A stretch of 16,980 bases of DNA from Clostridiales bacterium (GTDB lineage: Bacteria; Bacillota; Clostridia; Peptostreptococcales; Anaerovoracaceae): the NCBI GenBank assembly GCA_009778415.1, contig WRJV01000328.1:1-16980 (forward strand). Direction: 5' to 3'. The position numbers and the translations under genes were made by a program. The notes under the pieces are model-generated. The model made no database searches, was not told the origin of the DNA, and worked only from the letters and a program-made list of their open reading frames with translations. This document shows positions 1-6,246 of this stretch, piece by piece. Within the stretch, counting starts at the first letter, position 1. Each line of letters starts with the position of its first letter.

Positions 1-983
1 AGAAGGCTGCTGTTGTGGGCGTACAGCGTCACAATCCCCCCGCCGTGGTCAATCATGACCATGTACCCGTAGCTGTCGTTCCAGCCTGCTTTCATGACGC
101 TGCCGGCGTTTGCGGCGACCACCGTCGTGCCTGTAGGCGCCGCGATGTCTATTCCCGTGTGAAACTTCTTGGTCTTAAGGATAGGGTGCATCCTGTCCCC
201 GAATTCAGAAGTTATCCTGGTGGCGCCGGGCACAGGCCATTTCATCGCTCCGCCGATGTATTCCTTGTCGCTCTGAAGCCTGATTATTTCAGCAACCAGC
301 CTGTTTGCCTCTGCGGTCAGCCCGTCGATGTACTCTTCCAGCAGTTTGTTGTTCTCGGCGACCTCGGTCTTTTTTTCAGCAACTTGGTTTTGGTTTTGCT
401 TCAAAGCCTCTTTTTTGCCGGCTTCCTTGTCTTTTTCAGCTTGCAGCTTTGCCTGGAGGTCCAGCAGGTACTGTTTCTGTGCATCCACTATGCGGTGCTG
501 TTCCTCAAGGCTTTCGATGACCTCCCTGTCGCTCTCGTAAATCAGCTGTATCCTGTCCATGTTCGTCATGAAGTCGCTGATGCTGTCCGAACCGAGCAGG
601 ACGTCGATGACACTGATGTTGCCGCTCATGTACATCGCCCGAAGCCTCGCGTTCAGGTTGTCGTTCTGCTCGTCGAGCTGCGCTTCAAGGGCGTCAAGGT
701 CTGCCAGTGCGACGTTGATCTCGCCTTGCGTTTGGTTGATGTCGTCCTTAAGAGCCTCAATCGAGACCTGAATGTCAATCATCTGGCTCTCCAACGACCT
801 TATCTGGCTTAAAAGGTTCTTCTCTTCTGCCTTGCCCTTGTTCAGCTCTTTTTTGGATTCGCTGATTTTGCCCTGCACGTCGTTCAGCTGTTTCTTTTCG
901 CTGCTCCCGGATGCAAGCCCAAGCGACGCAAACGACATGACAAGGACAAACATTAATGCATATGACAGTGCTCTCTTTAGCAT
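1..983 (-). CDS. EnvC/PcsB-like M23 peptidoglycan peptidase, C-terminus cut by window edge
   Basis: Secreted murein hydrolase or hydrolase activator, expected to work outside the membrane under FtsEX control. I translated 327 codons from the ATG at 981-983, which follows a GAGGAAGG ribosome site. Residues 1-24 form a signal peptide (MLKRALSYALMF, cleavage near LASG). Residues about 28-240 are a long, charged coiled coil rich in K, E, Q and D, as in EnvC, PcsB and CwlO. From about residue 250 a LytM/M23 domain begins, with an SEFGDRMHP stretch, the first zinc motif HTGID (H275, D279) and LYAH (H323). The second HxH motif, usually HLHFE, would lie past the left edge, so catalytic competence cannot be judged. 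The gene is 47 bases downstream of ftsX, the standard order for FtsEX and its partner hydrolase. EnvC itself is a non-catalytic activator; the retained HxxxD motif favours an active enzyme here. Confidence 0.92.
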   Translation of the reverse strand, partial: MLKRALSYALMFVLVMSFASLGLASGSSEKKQLNDVQGKISESKKELNKGKAEEKNLLSQIRSLESQMIDIQVSIEALKDDINQTQGEINVALADLDALEAQLDEQNDNLNARLRAMYMSGNISVIDVLLGSDSISDFMTNMDRIQLIYESDREVIESLEEQHRIVDAQKQYLLDLQAKLQAEKDKEAGKKEALKQNQNQVAEKKTEVAENNKLLEEYIDGLTAEANRLVAEIIRLQSDKEYIGGAMKWPVPGATRITSEFGDRMHPILKTKKFHTGIDIAAPTGTTVVAANAGSVMKAGWNDSYGYMVMIDHGGGIVTLYAHNSSL

Positions 984-1003
984 GGTTGCCTTCCTCTCCT
1001 CAC

Positions 1004-1018
1004 GCGGGCTATGCCCGC
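1004..1018 (-). other. Small GC-rich hairpin between ftsX and the M23 gene
   Basis: GCGGGC and GCCCGC pair perfectly around a three-base loop in the 47-base gap. No T run follows on the minus strand, so it is not a standard terminator. It could stabilise an mRNA end or modulate expression of the peptidase relative to ftsX. No function is proven. Confidence 0.3.
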
Positions 1019-1030
1019 AAACCGAAAATA

Positions 1031-1921
1031 CTATGTATCCAAAAATCTCCTCATGGATATTATGCTCCCGCAAGCCCCTATGCTCACGCCGAGGGCTATA
1101 AATATCCAGATCAGGTTGTACGACATGAATTCCATCGGCACCAGCCTGAACTTGAACATGTTGGTGATGTCTGACTGCACAAGCTCGATGACCTTGTAGT
1201 AAACAAGCGATATAACCCCGACTGACAGGCTCGCTGAAATCAGCCCGATTATTACGCCTTCCACGAGGAACGGGCCCCGTATGAACCAGTTTGTCGCCCC
1301 AATGTACTTCATGATGTTTATTTCTTCCGCCCTTGCGAACACTGTCAGCTTTATCGTGTTTGAAACCACCACAACGCTGATGATGATCAAAAAGCCCATT
1401 ATGACTAAAGCGGCCATTTGTATGAAGTTCGTAACTTTCATGAGCTTTTCAACTGTGTCCCTGTAGTATTTGACCTCCAAAACCCCATTGAAGTTGGTCG
1501 CCCTTCTGACCACTTTGTCCGCGCCCACCAGATCTGAAAGCTTCACGACAACTCCGTCCGGCAGCGGATTTTTGGGGAGGGAATCCAAAAGGTACCCGTA
1601 ATTGCCCCATTCGGTTTTCCACTGCTCAAGCGCATCGTCCTTCGGCAGGAACGTGGCTTCCTGGACTTCCTGCATGCTCCGCAGGGTGTCGATGATGTTT
1701 TCCACCTGCCACTCGGCGGTGTCGTCCTCCAGGTGTATCAGGACGGTGTCGTAACCCTCTTTGGCTTTTTCCATAGCCACGCCTATGTTCACAACGGTCA
1801 CAAAGGACACGCCCAAGATAAGCAGCATCGCCATAATCGAAAAAACAGAAGCGAGGCTCATTGCCCTGTTCCTTACTACTTGCAAAAATGCCTGCTTCAA
1901 ATTGTATCTAATGCTGTTCAT
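1031..1921 (-). CDS. ftsX: Cell division ABC transporter permease FtsX
   Basis: Membrane subunit of FtsEX, which passes ATP hydrolysis by FtsE to a periplasmic or extracellular murein hydrolase. The 296 residues show the FtsX layout: a short cytoplasmic N-terminus, TM1 at about 22-47, a large extracellular domain at about 50-160, then TM2 (166-190), TM3 (217-242) and TM4 (268-290). The cytoplasmic stretch after TM2 contains ARAEEINIMKYIGAT, the conserved FtsX coupling segment. Length is normal for Gram-positive FtsX. The gene starts 29 bases after the ftsE stop. An AGGAG lies 12 bases before the ATG, longer than usual spacing, so translation may be partly coupled to ftsE. Gene order ftsE-ftsX-M23 supports the assignment independently of the sequence. 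Confidence 0.96.
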   Translation of the reverse strand: MNSIRYNLKQAFLQVVRNRAMSLASVFSIMAMLLILGVSFVTVVNIGVAMEKAKEGYDTVLIHLEDDTAEWQVENIIDTLRSMQEVQEATFLPKDDALEQWKTEWGNYGYLLDSLPKNPLPDGVVVKLSDLVGADKVVRRATNFNGVLEVKYYRDTVEKLMKVTNFIQMAALVIMGFLIIISVVVVSNTIKLTVFARAEEINIMKYIGATNWFIRGPFLVEGVIIGLISASLSVGVISLVYYKVIELVQSDITNMFKFRLVPMEFMSYNLIWIFIALGVSIGACGSIISMRRFLDT

Positions 1922-1950
1922 CTGTGCAGAACGCTCCTATTGACATGTTC

Positions 1951-2643
1951 TTACGCCTCATAGCTGTCTCCGATCGCGTATGTTCCTATGTTGTCCCTAA
2001 TGATCTTTCCGTTGTCTATCGCGATGACCCTCTTTCCCATCCTGTCGACGATGTCCTTTGCATGGGTCACCATCAATATCGTCGTGCCCCTGATGTTTAT
2101 CTGCTCCAGCAGGCGCATTATCTCCCAAGCGGTTTCAGGGTCGAGGTTGCCGGTGGGCTCGTCTGCCATCAGGAACGTGGGGTTGTTCACGATGGCCCTC
2201 GCTATCGCGACCCTCTGCTGCTCCCCTGCCGAAAGCTCGTCCGGGTATTTGTAGGCCTTGTCGCTGATCCCGACCAGGCTCAGAACCTGCGGGACCTGCC
2301 TCCTTATCGCCCTCGGCCTCGCGTGGACTATCTCCATGGCAAACGCGACGTTCTCAAACACCGTCATCCTCGGCAGCAGCCTGAAATCCTGGAAAACAAT
2401 GCCGATGCTCCTCCTGAGTTTTGGCACAAGCCTGTTGGACAATGTGGTGACTTCAGTGCCGTTGACCATGATGCTGCCCGAATCGGCGTCGATTTCCTTC
2501 AGGATAAGCTTGATGAGCGTCGACTTCCCCGCCCCGCTGGCGCCTACCAGAAAAACAAAATCGCCTCTTTCTATTTCAATGCTTACATTGTCGAGGCCGA
2601 TGTTCGTTTTGTAGTGCTTTGTGACGTTAGTAAATCGTATCAT
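1951..2643 (-). CDS. ftsE: Cell division ATP-binding protein FtsE
   Basis: Cytoplasmic ATPase of the FtsEX complex. All ABC motifs are intact in the 230 residues: Walker A GASGAGKS (34-41), Q-loop glutamine at 85 in FQDFRLLP, signature LSAGEQQ (137-143), Walker B FLMADE (157-162) followed by PTGNLD, and the switch histidine H194 in VTH. The FQDFRLL form of the Q-loop and the 230-residue length are typical of FtsE rather than of LolD or MacB relatives. The ATG follows AAAGGA. A predicted promoter lies in the 95-base gap upstream, so ftsE, ftsX and the M23 gene probably form one transcript, with possible read-through from the MinD-like gene. Confidence 0.97.
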   Translation of the reverse strand: MIRFTNVTKHYKTNIGLDNVSIEIERGDFVFLVGASGAGKSTLIKLILKEIDADSGSIMVNGTEVTTLSNRLVPKLRRSIGIVFQDFRLLPRMTVFENVAFAMEIVHARPRAIRRQVPQVLSLVGISDKAYKYPDELSAGEQQRVAIARAIVNNPTFLMADEPTGNLDPETAWEIMRLLEQINIRGTTILMVTHAKDIVDRMGKRVIAIDNGKIIRDNIGTYAIGDSYEA

Positions 2644-2672
2644 TTTTTATCCTTTGCATAAAACCATACAAC

Positions 2673-2701
2673 ATTATACTATAAATTTACTGTTTTTAAA
2701 A
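2673..2701 (-). promoter_or_regulatory. Predicted promoter of ftsE-ftsX-M23
   Basis: On the minus strand a perfect -10 TATAAT (2673-2678) sits 30 bases before the ftsE ATG. The hexamer 17 bases upstream (2696-2701) reads TTTTAA, a weak -35. The surrounding gap is strongly AT-rich. Confidence 0.55.
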
Positions 2702-2738
2702 GCTTCAAACCATTACAGATATATTACAATTACCTGCA

Positions 2739-3530
2739 TCACAGTTCCAACTCTCTTTTGATTATTTTCTCCATGGCCTCCTTTACCCCGTCCCTTATGC
2801 CCGCAACCTCGTAAGGTATCCTGCAGTTGTACTGGGCGTTGTAGAAATGCTCTGCCGGCATAAGCGGTATTTTATAGTGCTCTTTTAGTTTGAGGAAATT
2901 CTGCAGGTCCCGCTTGTTGATTCCCGGATTGTGCTTGTTGACCACCCATATCACCTTCTTGCCCCGAAACTCAAGGCGCCTGACTTCCCTCATGAAGGGG
3001 TACCCTGCAATCATGCCGGAGGGCATCGGGTCGATGACAAATATCACGTAATCCATGTCGATAAGGTAATCCAAGGCGTTGCCCTGAGCCGATACGTCGC
3101 AGACGATCAAATCCCCTGAGACGTTGTTGATGAGCCGCACCATCTCAATAGGGGTCAGCTCTATCTCGTCCTTTGCGTCTTCTGGCGTAACAAGGCCCCA
3201 GTTGATCTGCTCGTCGGGGTTGCTCCTCCCCCTTATGTTGTTCCCGTTCTTAACCTCGCTGTAGAAGCGCACGAACTCCCTTGTCTTGAAGCGCTTGTCA
3301 AAACCAATGGCGTCATATGTCAAGGCGCCTGCCTTGCCGGCGCAGTCGCAGATTTCCAAAAACGTCACTTTCCTGCCATCCTTGTGGGACAGCATCTTCG
3401 CAAGCGTGGTCGCGACAAAGGTCGCCCCCGAGCCGCTGCTCATGCCGACCACTCCGATTTTCTGCTTTTCCGCAATATATGCCATCTCCGCAGCCGCGTC
3501 AGGCGTTTCTCTCATAAACATTCGTTCCAT
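2739..3530 (-). CDS. MinD/ParA-fold protein with degenerate P-loop
   Basis: A 263-residue SIMIBI-class P-loop fold protein of unknown role. The fold is indicated by IGVVGM leading to a P-loop position (29-37) reading GMSSGSGAT, a following hydrophobic helix with TTLAKML, a DLIVCDVSAQG strand (140-150) in the Walker B/switch II position, and VVNKHNP (196-202) in the base-recognition position. Canonical ParA/MinD proteins read KGGxGKT: both the signature lysine and the P-loop lysine are replaced (Ser, and Ala36). Nucleotide binding may therefore be altered or lost. No membrane segment or MinD C-terminal amphipathic helix is obvious, although the end (KIIKRELEL) is charged. It precedes ftsE on the same strand with its own promoter. 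I use the first ATG; the predicted transcript starts at about that base, so a later ATG at 3521 or 3515 is possible. Confidence 0.75.
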   Translation of the reverse strand: MERMFMRETPDAAAEMAYIAEKQKIGVVGMSSGSGATFVATTLAKMLSHKDGRKVTFLEICDCAGKAGALTYDAIGFDKRFKTREFVRFYSEVKNGNNIRGRSNPDEQINWGLVTPEDAKDEIELTPIEMVRLINNVSGDLIVCDVSAQGNALDYLIDMDYVIFVIDPMPSGMIAGYPFMREVRRLEFRGKKVIWVVNKHNPGINKRDLQNFLKLKEHYKIPLMPAEHFYNAQYNCRIPYEVAGIRDGVKEAMEKIIKRELEL

Positions 3531-3536
3531 ATATAG

Positions 3537-3565
3537 ATATTAGCACAATTGTTATTATTTGTCAA
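3537..3565 (-). promoter_or_regulatory. Predicted promoter of the MinD-like gene
   Basis: A perfect -35 TTGACA (3560-3565) and a -10 TAATAT (3537-3542) are separated by 17 bases on the minus strand. The -35 lies inside the last codons of the PIN toxin gene. The predicted start, about 7 bases after the -10, falls on or next to the ATG at 3530, which implies a leaderless message or a downstream start codon. Confidence 0.7.
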
Positions 3566-3980
3566 TATTGGTTTTGATTTGCTTAAGAAAAAAATCCGGG
3601 GAAACAGCTTGAACCTTGGAATTTGCGAAGTCGCTTAAATTGCGCGACACTATGTACTTTGACTTGGCCTTTGACGCGCATATGGCAATGAGCGCATCCT
3701 CGAAATCGTCTATCTTTGAATTCAACGCCTTAATGCAATCATTGTGGTCAACAGCCACGAAATTTACAAGCCTTGCAAGATCGCAGACTATTTTTCGTGA
3801 TTCTTCCTTGGTGTGGGATTTTCTGACAAGGTAATAAATGTCCGTGACGCTGCTCGCAGTGACATTGGCGTTGATTTTTCCAGCGGCAGCAAGCATTATG
3901 ATTTTCTCAGCAGCTTTGTTCCAGGGCTTGCGGCCCTCCAAGGCGTCGATGACGACGTTGGTGTCAATCATCACGTTCAT
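3555..3980 (-). CDS. PIN-domain toxin (VapC-like ribonuclease)
   Basis: A 141-residue PIN-domain protein, predicted magnesium-dependent RNase and toxin half of a toxin-antitoxin pair. Acidic residues expected at the active site are visible: D6 in MIDTNV, D47 in SSVTDIYYL, D95 in the FEDAL motif and D117 in RNLSDF. The TASSVTDIYY stretch is characteristic of one bacterial PIN subfamily. The ATG overlaps the end of the antitoxin gene by 17 bases and follows AAAGGA at 5 bases, so both are translated from one message. The RNA target cannot be read from sequence. Length is normal for a single PIN domain, and no truncation or frameshift is seen. Confidence 0.9.
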   Translation of the reverse strand: MNVMIDTNVVIDALEGRKPWNKAAEKIIMLAAAGKINANVTASSVTDIYYLVRKSHTKEESRKIVCDLARLVNFVAVDHNDCIKALNSKIDDFEDALIAICASKAKSKYIVSRNLSDFANSKVQAVSPDFFLKQIKTNIDK

Positions 3981-4197
3981 AGCGTTCCTTTAGCCTTTCT
4001 GCCCTGATCTGTGCAACCGTCTTTTCGCTGTTTGGAATGACCCCGAACAGCGACTGCGCCAACTGAACCAGATCATCATTGTCACCGACGAGTTTTGCAA
4101 CGCGTCTGCCATTTTTGGTTATGATGATGTCCTCTTGGGCAGCCATTTCAAGATAGTGGCCAAAGTTCATCTTGAAATCAGTCGATGTGACCTGCAT
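3964..4197 (-). CDS. Phd/YefM-family antitoxin
   Basis: A 77-residue antitoxin that should bind the PIN toxin through its C-terminal half and DNA through its N-terminal half. The N-terminus has the Phd/YefM pattern: MQVTSTDFKMNFGHYLEMA, then DIIITKNGRRVAKLV, where the KNGR(R)VAKL hairpin is the family hallmark. The charged tail (RAERLKERYERDD) is the expected toxin-binding segment. I chose the ATG at 4195-4197 because AAGGAGG lies 6 bases before it (4204-4210). A longer reading from 4227 adds ten residues without a ribosome site. Gene order antitoxin then toxin, with overlap, fits an autoregulated pair. Confidence 0.9.
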   Translation of the reverse strand: MQVTSTDFKMNFGHYLEMAAQEDIIITKNGRRVAKLVGDNDDLVQLAQSLFGVIPNSEKTVAQIRAERLKERYERDD

Positions 4198-4235
4198 AAC
4201 AAACCTCCTTGTGTAGATTCTGTCCATATAACTAG

Positions 4236-4264
4236 ATCATAACATAATCGAACATTACATTCAA
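4236..4264 (-). promoter_or_regulatory. Predicted promoter of the toxin-antitoxin operon
   Basis: On the minus strand, -35 TTGAAT (4259-4264) and -10 TATGAT (4236-4241) are spaced by exactly 17 bases and lie just upstream of the antitoxin ribosome site. Confidence 0.65.
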
Positions 4265-4278
4265 TATTAATCGAACAT
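4245..4278. repeat. Two 11-bp direct repeats on the toxin-antitoxin promoter
   Basis: TAATCGAACAT occurs at 4245-4255 and 4268-4278, 23 bases apart (about two helical turns). The first copy lies in the spacer between -35 and -10, the second directly upstream of the -35. Phd/YefM antitoxins repress their own promoters, so these are candidate operator sites. The binding itself is inferred. Confidence 0.5.
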
Positions 4279-4309
4279 ATTTTTGCGTTTTGTGCGATTT
4301 ATATAAGAT

Positions 4310-5080
4310 CTATTGCCGAATTATGAAAAAGTAGGCAACCCCAAGGTAATCCCTGGCGCAGTAGGCAGGCAAGAGGTAAAACGGCGTTGCGGCAGGCAGA
4401 AAGTCCGTGTCCATCCCTGCTCTTTCGGCAAATTTGCCTGCGCGGTAGCAGTGGAAGCTGTTCGTCACATAGGCGCTCGCATAAGCTTCCCCGCCAAACC
4501 AACCGTCAAGCAGCTTTTTAGATAGGCGGAAATTTTCCTCTGTGCTGGTAGATTTGTCTTCAAGCAGTACGCTGCCAGCGTCAACGCCGTGCTGGACCAA
4601 GTACTTCTTCATGGCAAAAGCTTCGGAAACAAGTTCGTCCCTGCCCTGCCCACCTGAGACGACAATCAAGACGCTTGGGTTTTCACTGTAATACTCTATG
4701 GCTTTGTCGAGCCTTTTCGCCAGAGTGAGGCTGACCGAATCGCCGTGTAGCCCTGCCCCCAGCACTATTATTGCGTCTTTTTCCCCATCCGGCACATGGG
4801 TTGAAACCACAGCCACAGATACGCAAAACCCGGCAAAGGTAGCGAGCATGAGGTAGAACCCAAACAGAACCGCCACCCTGGCAAACCTGGGAAATCCCCT
4901 CTTGCACTTAGTCAGGAGCCACTTCCTTGCAAATGCGTAAAAAACCATGACCGCGCCGACAAGCCCAATGAAATACGCCCCTTGGTTCTTCGGGAACACC
5001 AACAGGAAATATATAGAATACAGAATCAGGATGGCACCTGAAACGAACAGGATTTTGTTCAGTGTTTTTACTTTACGCAT
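4310..5080 (-). CDS. Membrane-anchored SanA/YdcF-like (DUF218) protein
   Basis: A 256-residue protein with three predicted N-terminal membrane spans (about 9-29, 35-52 and 69-93) followed by a DUF218 domain (about 102-256), the family of SanA, YdcF and ElyC. Family motifs are present: AIIVLGAGLHGD (103-114), VVSGGQG (140-146), the S-EA helix, STSTEEN (177-183) and VTNSFHCYRA (205-214). Members are linked to envelope integrity and lipid-carrier or peptidoglycan metabolism, but the reaction here is unknown. The ATG at 5078-5080 is preceded by a TTG that would add one residue. A TGATG junction with a small upstream frame ending at 5080 suggests possible translational coupling. No clear promoter is seen directly upstream. 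Confidence 0.88.
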   Translation of the reverse strand: MRKVKTLNKILFVSGAILILYSIYFLLVFPKNQGAYFIGLVGAVMVFYAFARKWLLTKCKRGFPRFARVAVLFGFYLMLATFAGFCVSVAVVSTHVPDGEKDAIIVLGAGLHGDSVSLTLAKRLDKAIEYYSENPSVLIVVSGGQGRDELVSEAFAMKKYLVQHGVDAGSVLLEDKSTSTEENFRLSKKLLDGWFGGEAYASAYVTNSFHCYRAGKFAERAGMDTDFLPAATPFYLLPAYCARDYLGVAYFFIIRQ

Positions 5081-5111
5081 CAATACCTCGCAAATAGGCT
5101 GGAAAGGTCAG

Positions 5112-5144
5112 TCAAAAAACCAATAAGCAAGACAGCTTCTTCAT
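5112..5144 (-). other. Possible 10-residue leader peptide upstream of the DUF218 gene
   Basis: A strong AGGAGAGGA (5151-5159) sits 6 bases before an ATG that reads MKKLSCLLVF then TGA. It looks like the start of a signal peptide. One extra T in the run of six T would shift it into a frame ending LTDLSSLFARY with a TGATG junction onto the DUF218 start. It may be a leader peptide, a gene remnant or chance. Confidence 0.25.
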
Positions 5145-5196
5145 AGATTTTCCTCTCCTGTAACCAATCATGCAAATATTTCATTATGATACAGAG

Positions 5197-5224
5197 AGGC
5201 GCAGCGAGTTGCCTCGCCGCGCCT
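5197..5224 (-). terminator. Strong hairpin after the nuclease-like gene, possible terminator
   Basis: Two 12-base arms (5197-5208 and 5213-5224) pair with a single A-C mismatch around a TTGC loop, 13 bases after the nuclease-like stop. Downstream on the minus strand is CTCTGTATCAT, which is only weakly T-rich, so an intrinsic terminator is uncertain. It could instead structure the leader of the DUF218 message. Confidence 0.35.
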
Positions 5225-5237
5225 ATGTTTTGCAACC

Positions 5238-6149
5238 TTACTGGCCTTCGCCGAGCTGCGCAAGTAGCTCCGCTATCTGCGCGTCCTTGTCCGCAAGAGC
5301 CGCGTCCTTGTCCGCAAGAGCCGCGTCCTTGTCCGCAAGAGCCGCGTCCTTGTCCGCAAGAGCCGCGTCCTTGCCCGCGATGACTGCGTCCCTGTCCGCG
5401 ATGACTGCGTCCTTGTCCGCAACGACTCCTCGCCACTTCTCGCGCTCAACCTCTGCCGCGTGGCGCAATGCCGCAGCTTCGTTGTGGCGCGCGAGCGAAC
5501 GCAAACGCTCCATTTCCTTGAACTCGTCCGTAGCGGTTATGTGTCGATACGCCTGTATGGCCTGTTCCATCACCGGCACCCCCAAATCTTCAATTTTCCT
5601 TAGTTCTTCCTCGGTCTCCGCTTTGAAAAGCGTCAGCCACAGCTTCAGCTCGTCGCCTGCGTCAACAGCCTCCGGCAGTTTCGGCAATTCAAAATAATGC
5701 ATGGCTTGTTTGTCCGTCAGCGAAGTGTGCCGCGTGACTTCAAGCGGCTGGTACTCAGAGTGGTACTCTGCGCAACTGAACAGCTTGAACGTGACTATGC
5801 TGACAACCACAGTTCGCGGAAGCGCTCTGTAGTCCTTGCCCTCCCCTAGCGCTGACGAATACTCGCGCGCCCAGTAGTACAGGGAGCGCTCCGGGTAGTC
5901 GCCTTCGTCGGCGACTTGTATTTCAAGGTCGACCCTCTGCCCGTCCACCGTCATGTTGATGTCAAGGCGGCAGAACTTGTCGCCCAGGCTCTCTGGCGGC
6001 ATTTCGGGGTTTGTAATCTCAAATTGCCCTATGTCCTCAAGCCGAATGCCAAGCAACTCCGCAACTAGCCTCTTCAGCAAGTCGGGGTTTTTTACAAAGA
6101 GCAGTTTGAACAGTATGTCGTTCGTCATCTTGTATTTGAGTGTTGTCAC
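5238..6149 (-). CDS. Rpn-family PD-(D/E)XK nuclease-like protein with coiled-coil tail
   Basis: A 303-residue protein of the Rpn / transposase-like PD-(D/E)XK family. The opening KYKMTNDILFKLLF with D11 and the core D63 (RLDINM) and E76-x-Q78 (VDLEIQVA) match the family's nuclease fold; the E-x-Q form occurs in active members. Despite the old transposase name, these proteins are usually not in insertion sequences, and no terminal repeats are seen here. The last third (about 210-295) is helical, with seven 7-residue units of DKDAALA type encoded by 21-bp DNA repeats. I chose GTG at 6147-6149 because AAAGGAG precedes it by 7 bases and the predicted transcript begins near 6190, which excludes the ATG at 6218. 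Possible roles are DNA cleavage, recombination promotion or phage defence; none is shown. Confidence 0.85.
   Translation of the reverse strand: MTTLKYKMTNDILFKLLFVKNPDLLKRLVAELLGIRLEDIGQFEITNPEMPPESLGDKFCRLDINMTVDGQRVDLEIQVADEGDYPERSLYYWAREYSSALGEGKDYRALPRTVVVSIVTFKLFSCAEYHSEYQPLEVTRHTSLTDKQAMHYFELPKLPEAVDAGDELKLWLTLFKAETEEELRKIEDLGVPVMEQAIQAYRHITATDEFKEMERLRSLARHNEAAALRHAAEVEREKWRGVVADKDAVIADRDAVIAGKDAALADKDAALADKDAALADKDAALADKDAQIAELLAQLGEGQ
5281..5427. repeat. Seven tandem 21-bp repeats inside the nuclease-like gene
   Basis: Seven contiguous units start at 5281, 5302, 5323, 5344, 5365, 5386 and 5407. The first four are identical (GCGTCCTTGTCCGCAAGAGC plus C); the last three differ at a few bases. 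Each unit encodes one heptad, so copy-number changes keep the reading frame and only alter coiled-coil length. Confidence 0.97.
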
Positions 6150-6196
6150 AGAGGTACTCCTTTCCGCCTCAATTGGCGCACTCCCCTTCACCACGA

Positions 6197-6225
6197 ATAA
6201 TATCACAACCTCGGGCAAATTTCAA
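6197..6225 (-). promoter_or_regulatory. Predicted promoter of the nuclease-like gene
   Basis: -35 TTGAAA (6220-6225) and -10 TATTAT (6197-6202) with a 17-base spacer on the minus strand; TGA directly before the -10 makes it an extended -10. The predicted start near 6190 lies downstream of the alternative ATG at 6218 and upstream of the chosen GTG. Confidence 0.65.
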
Positions 6226-6246
6226 TGGCAACTTTGACAGCTTTGC

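Noticed and set aside
15..812. Long open frame on the plus strand opposite the M23 gene (265 codons)
   Set aside because: No recognisable domain, low-complexity leucine/valine-rich translation, no ribosome site, and it lies fully antisense to a clear M23 peptidase gene.
5281..5427. Possible CRISPR array
   Set aside because: The 21-bp units are contiguous with no unique spacers, are in frame with a gene, and encode heptads.
5170..5697. Plus-strand frame with repeated SARAASL-type residues
   Set aside because: It is the antisense reading of the 21-bp tandem repeats in the nuclease-like gene; the repetitive peptide is a by-product.
5238..6149. Insertion sequence or active transposon
   Set aside because: The protein belongs to a family often labelled transposase, but no terminal inverted repeats or target duplications are visible around it.
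6150..6218. Extra 23 N-terminal residues for the nuclease-like protein from the ATG at 6218
   Set aside because: The predicted promoter -10 and transcript start lie downstream of that ATG, and the GTG at 6149 has a strong ribosome site at correct spacing.
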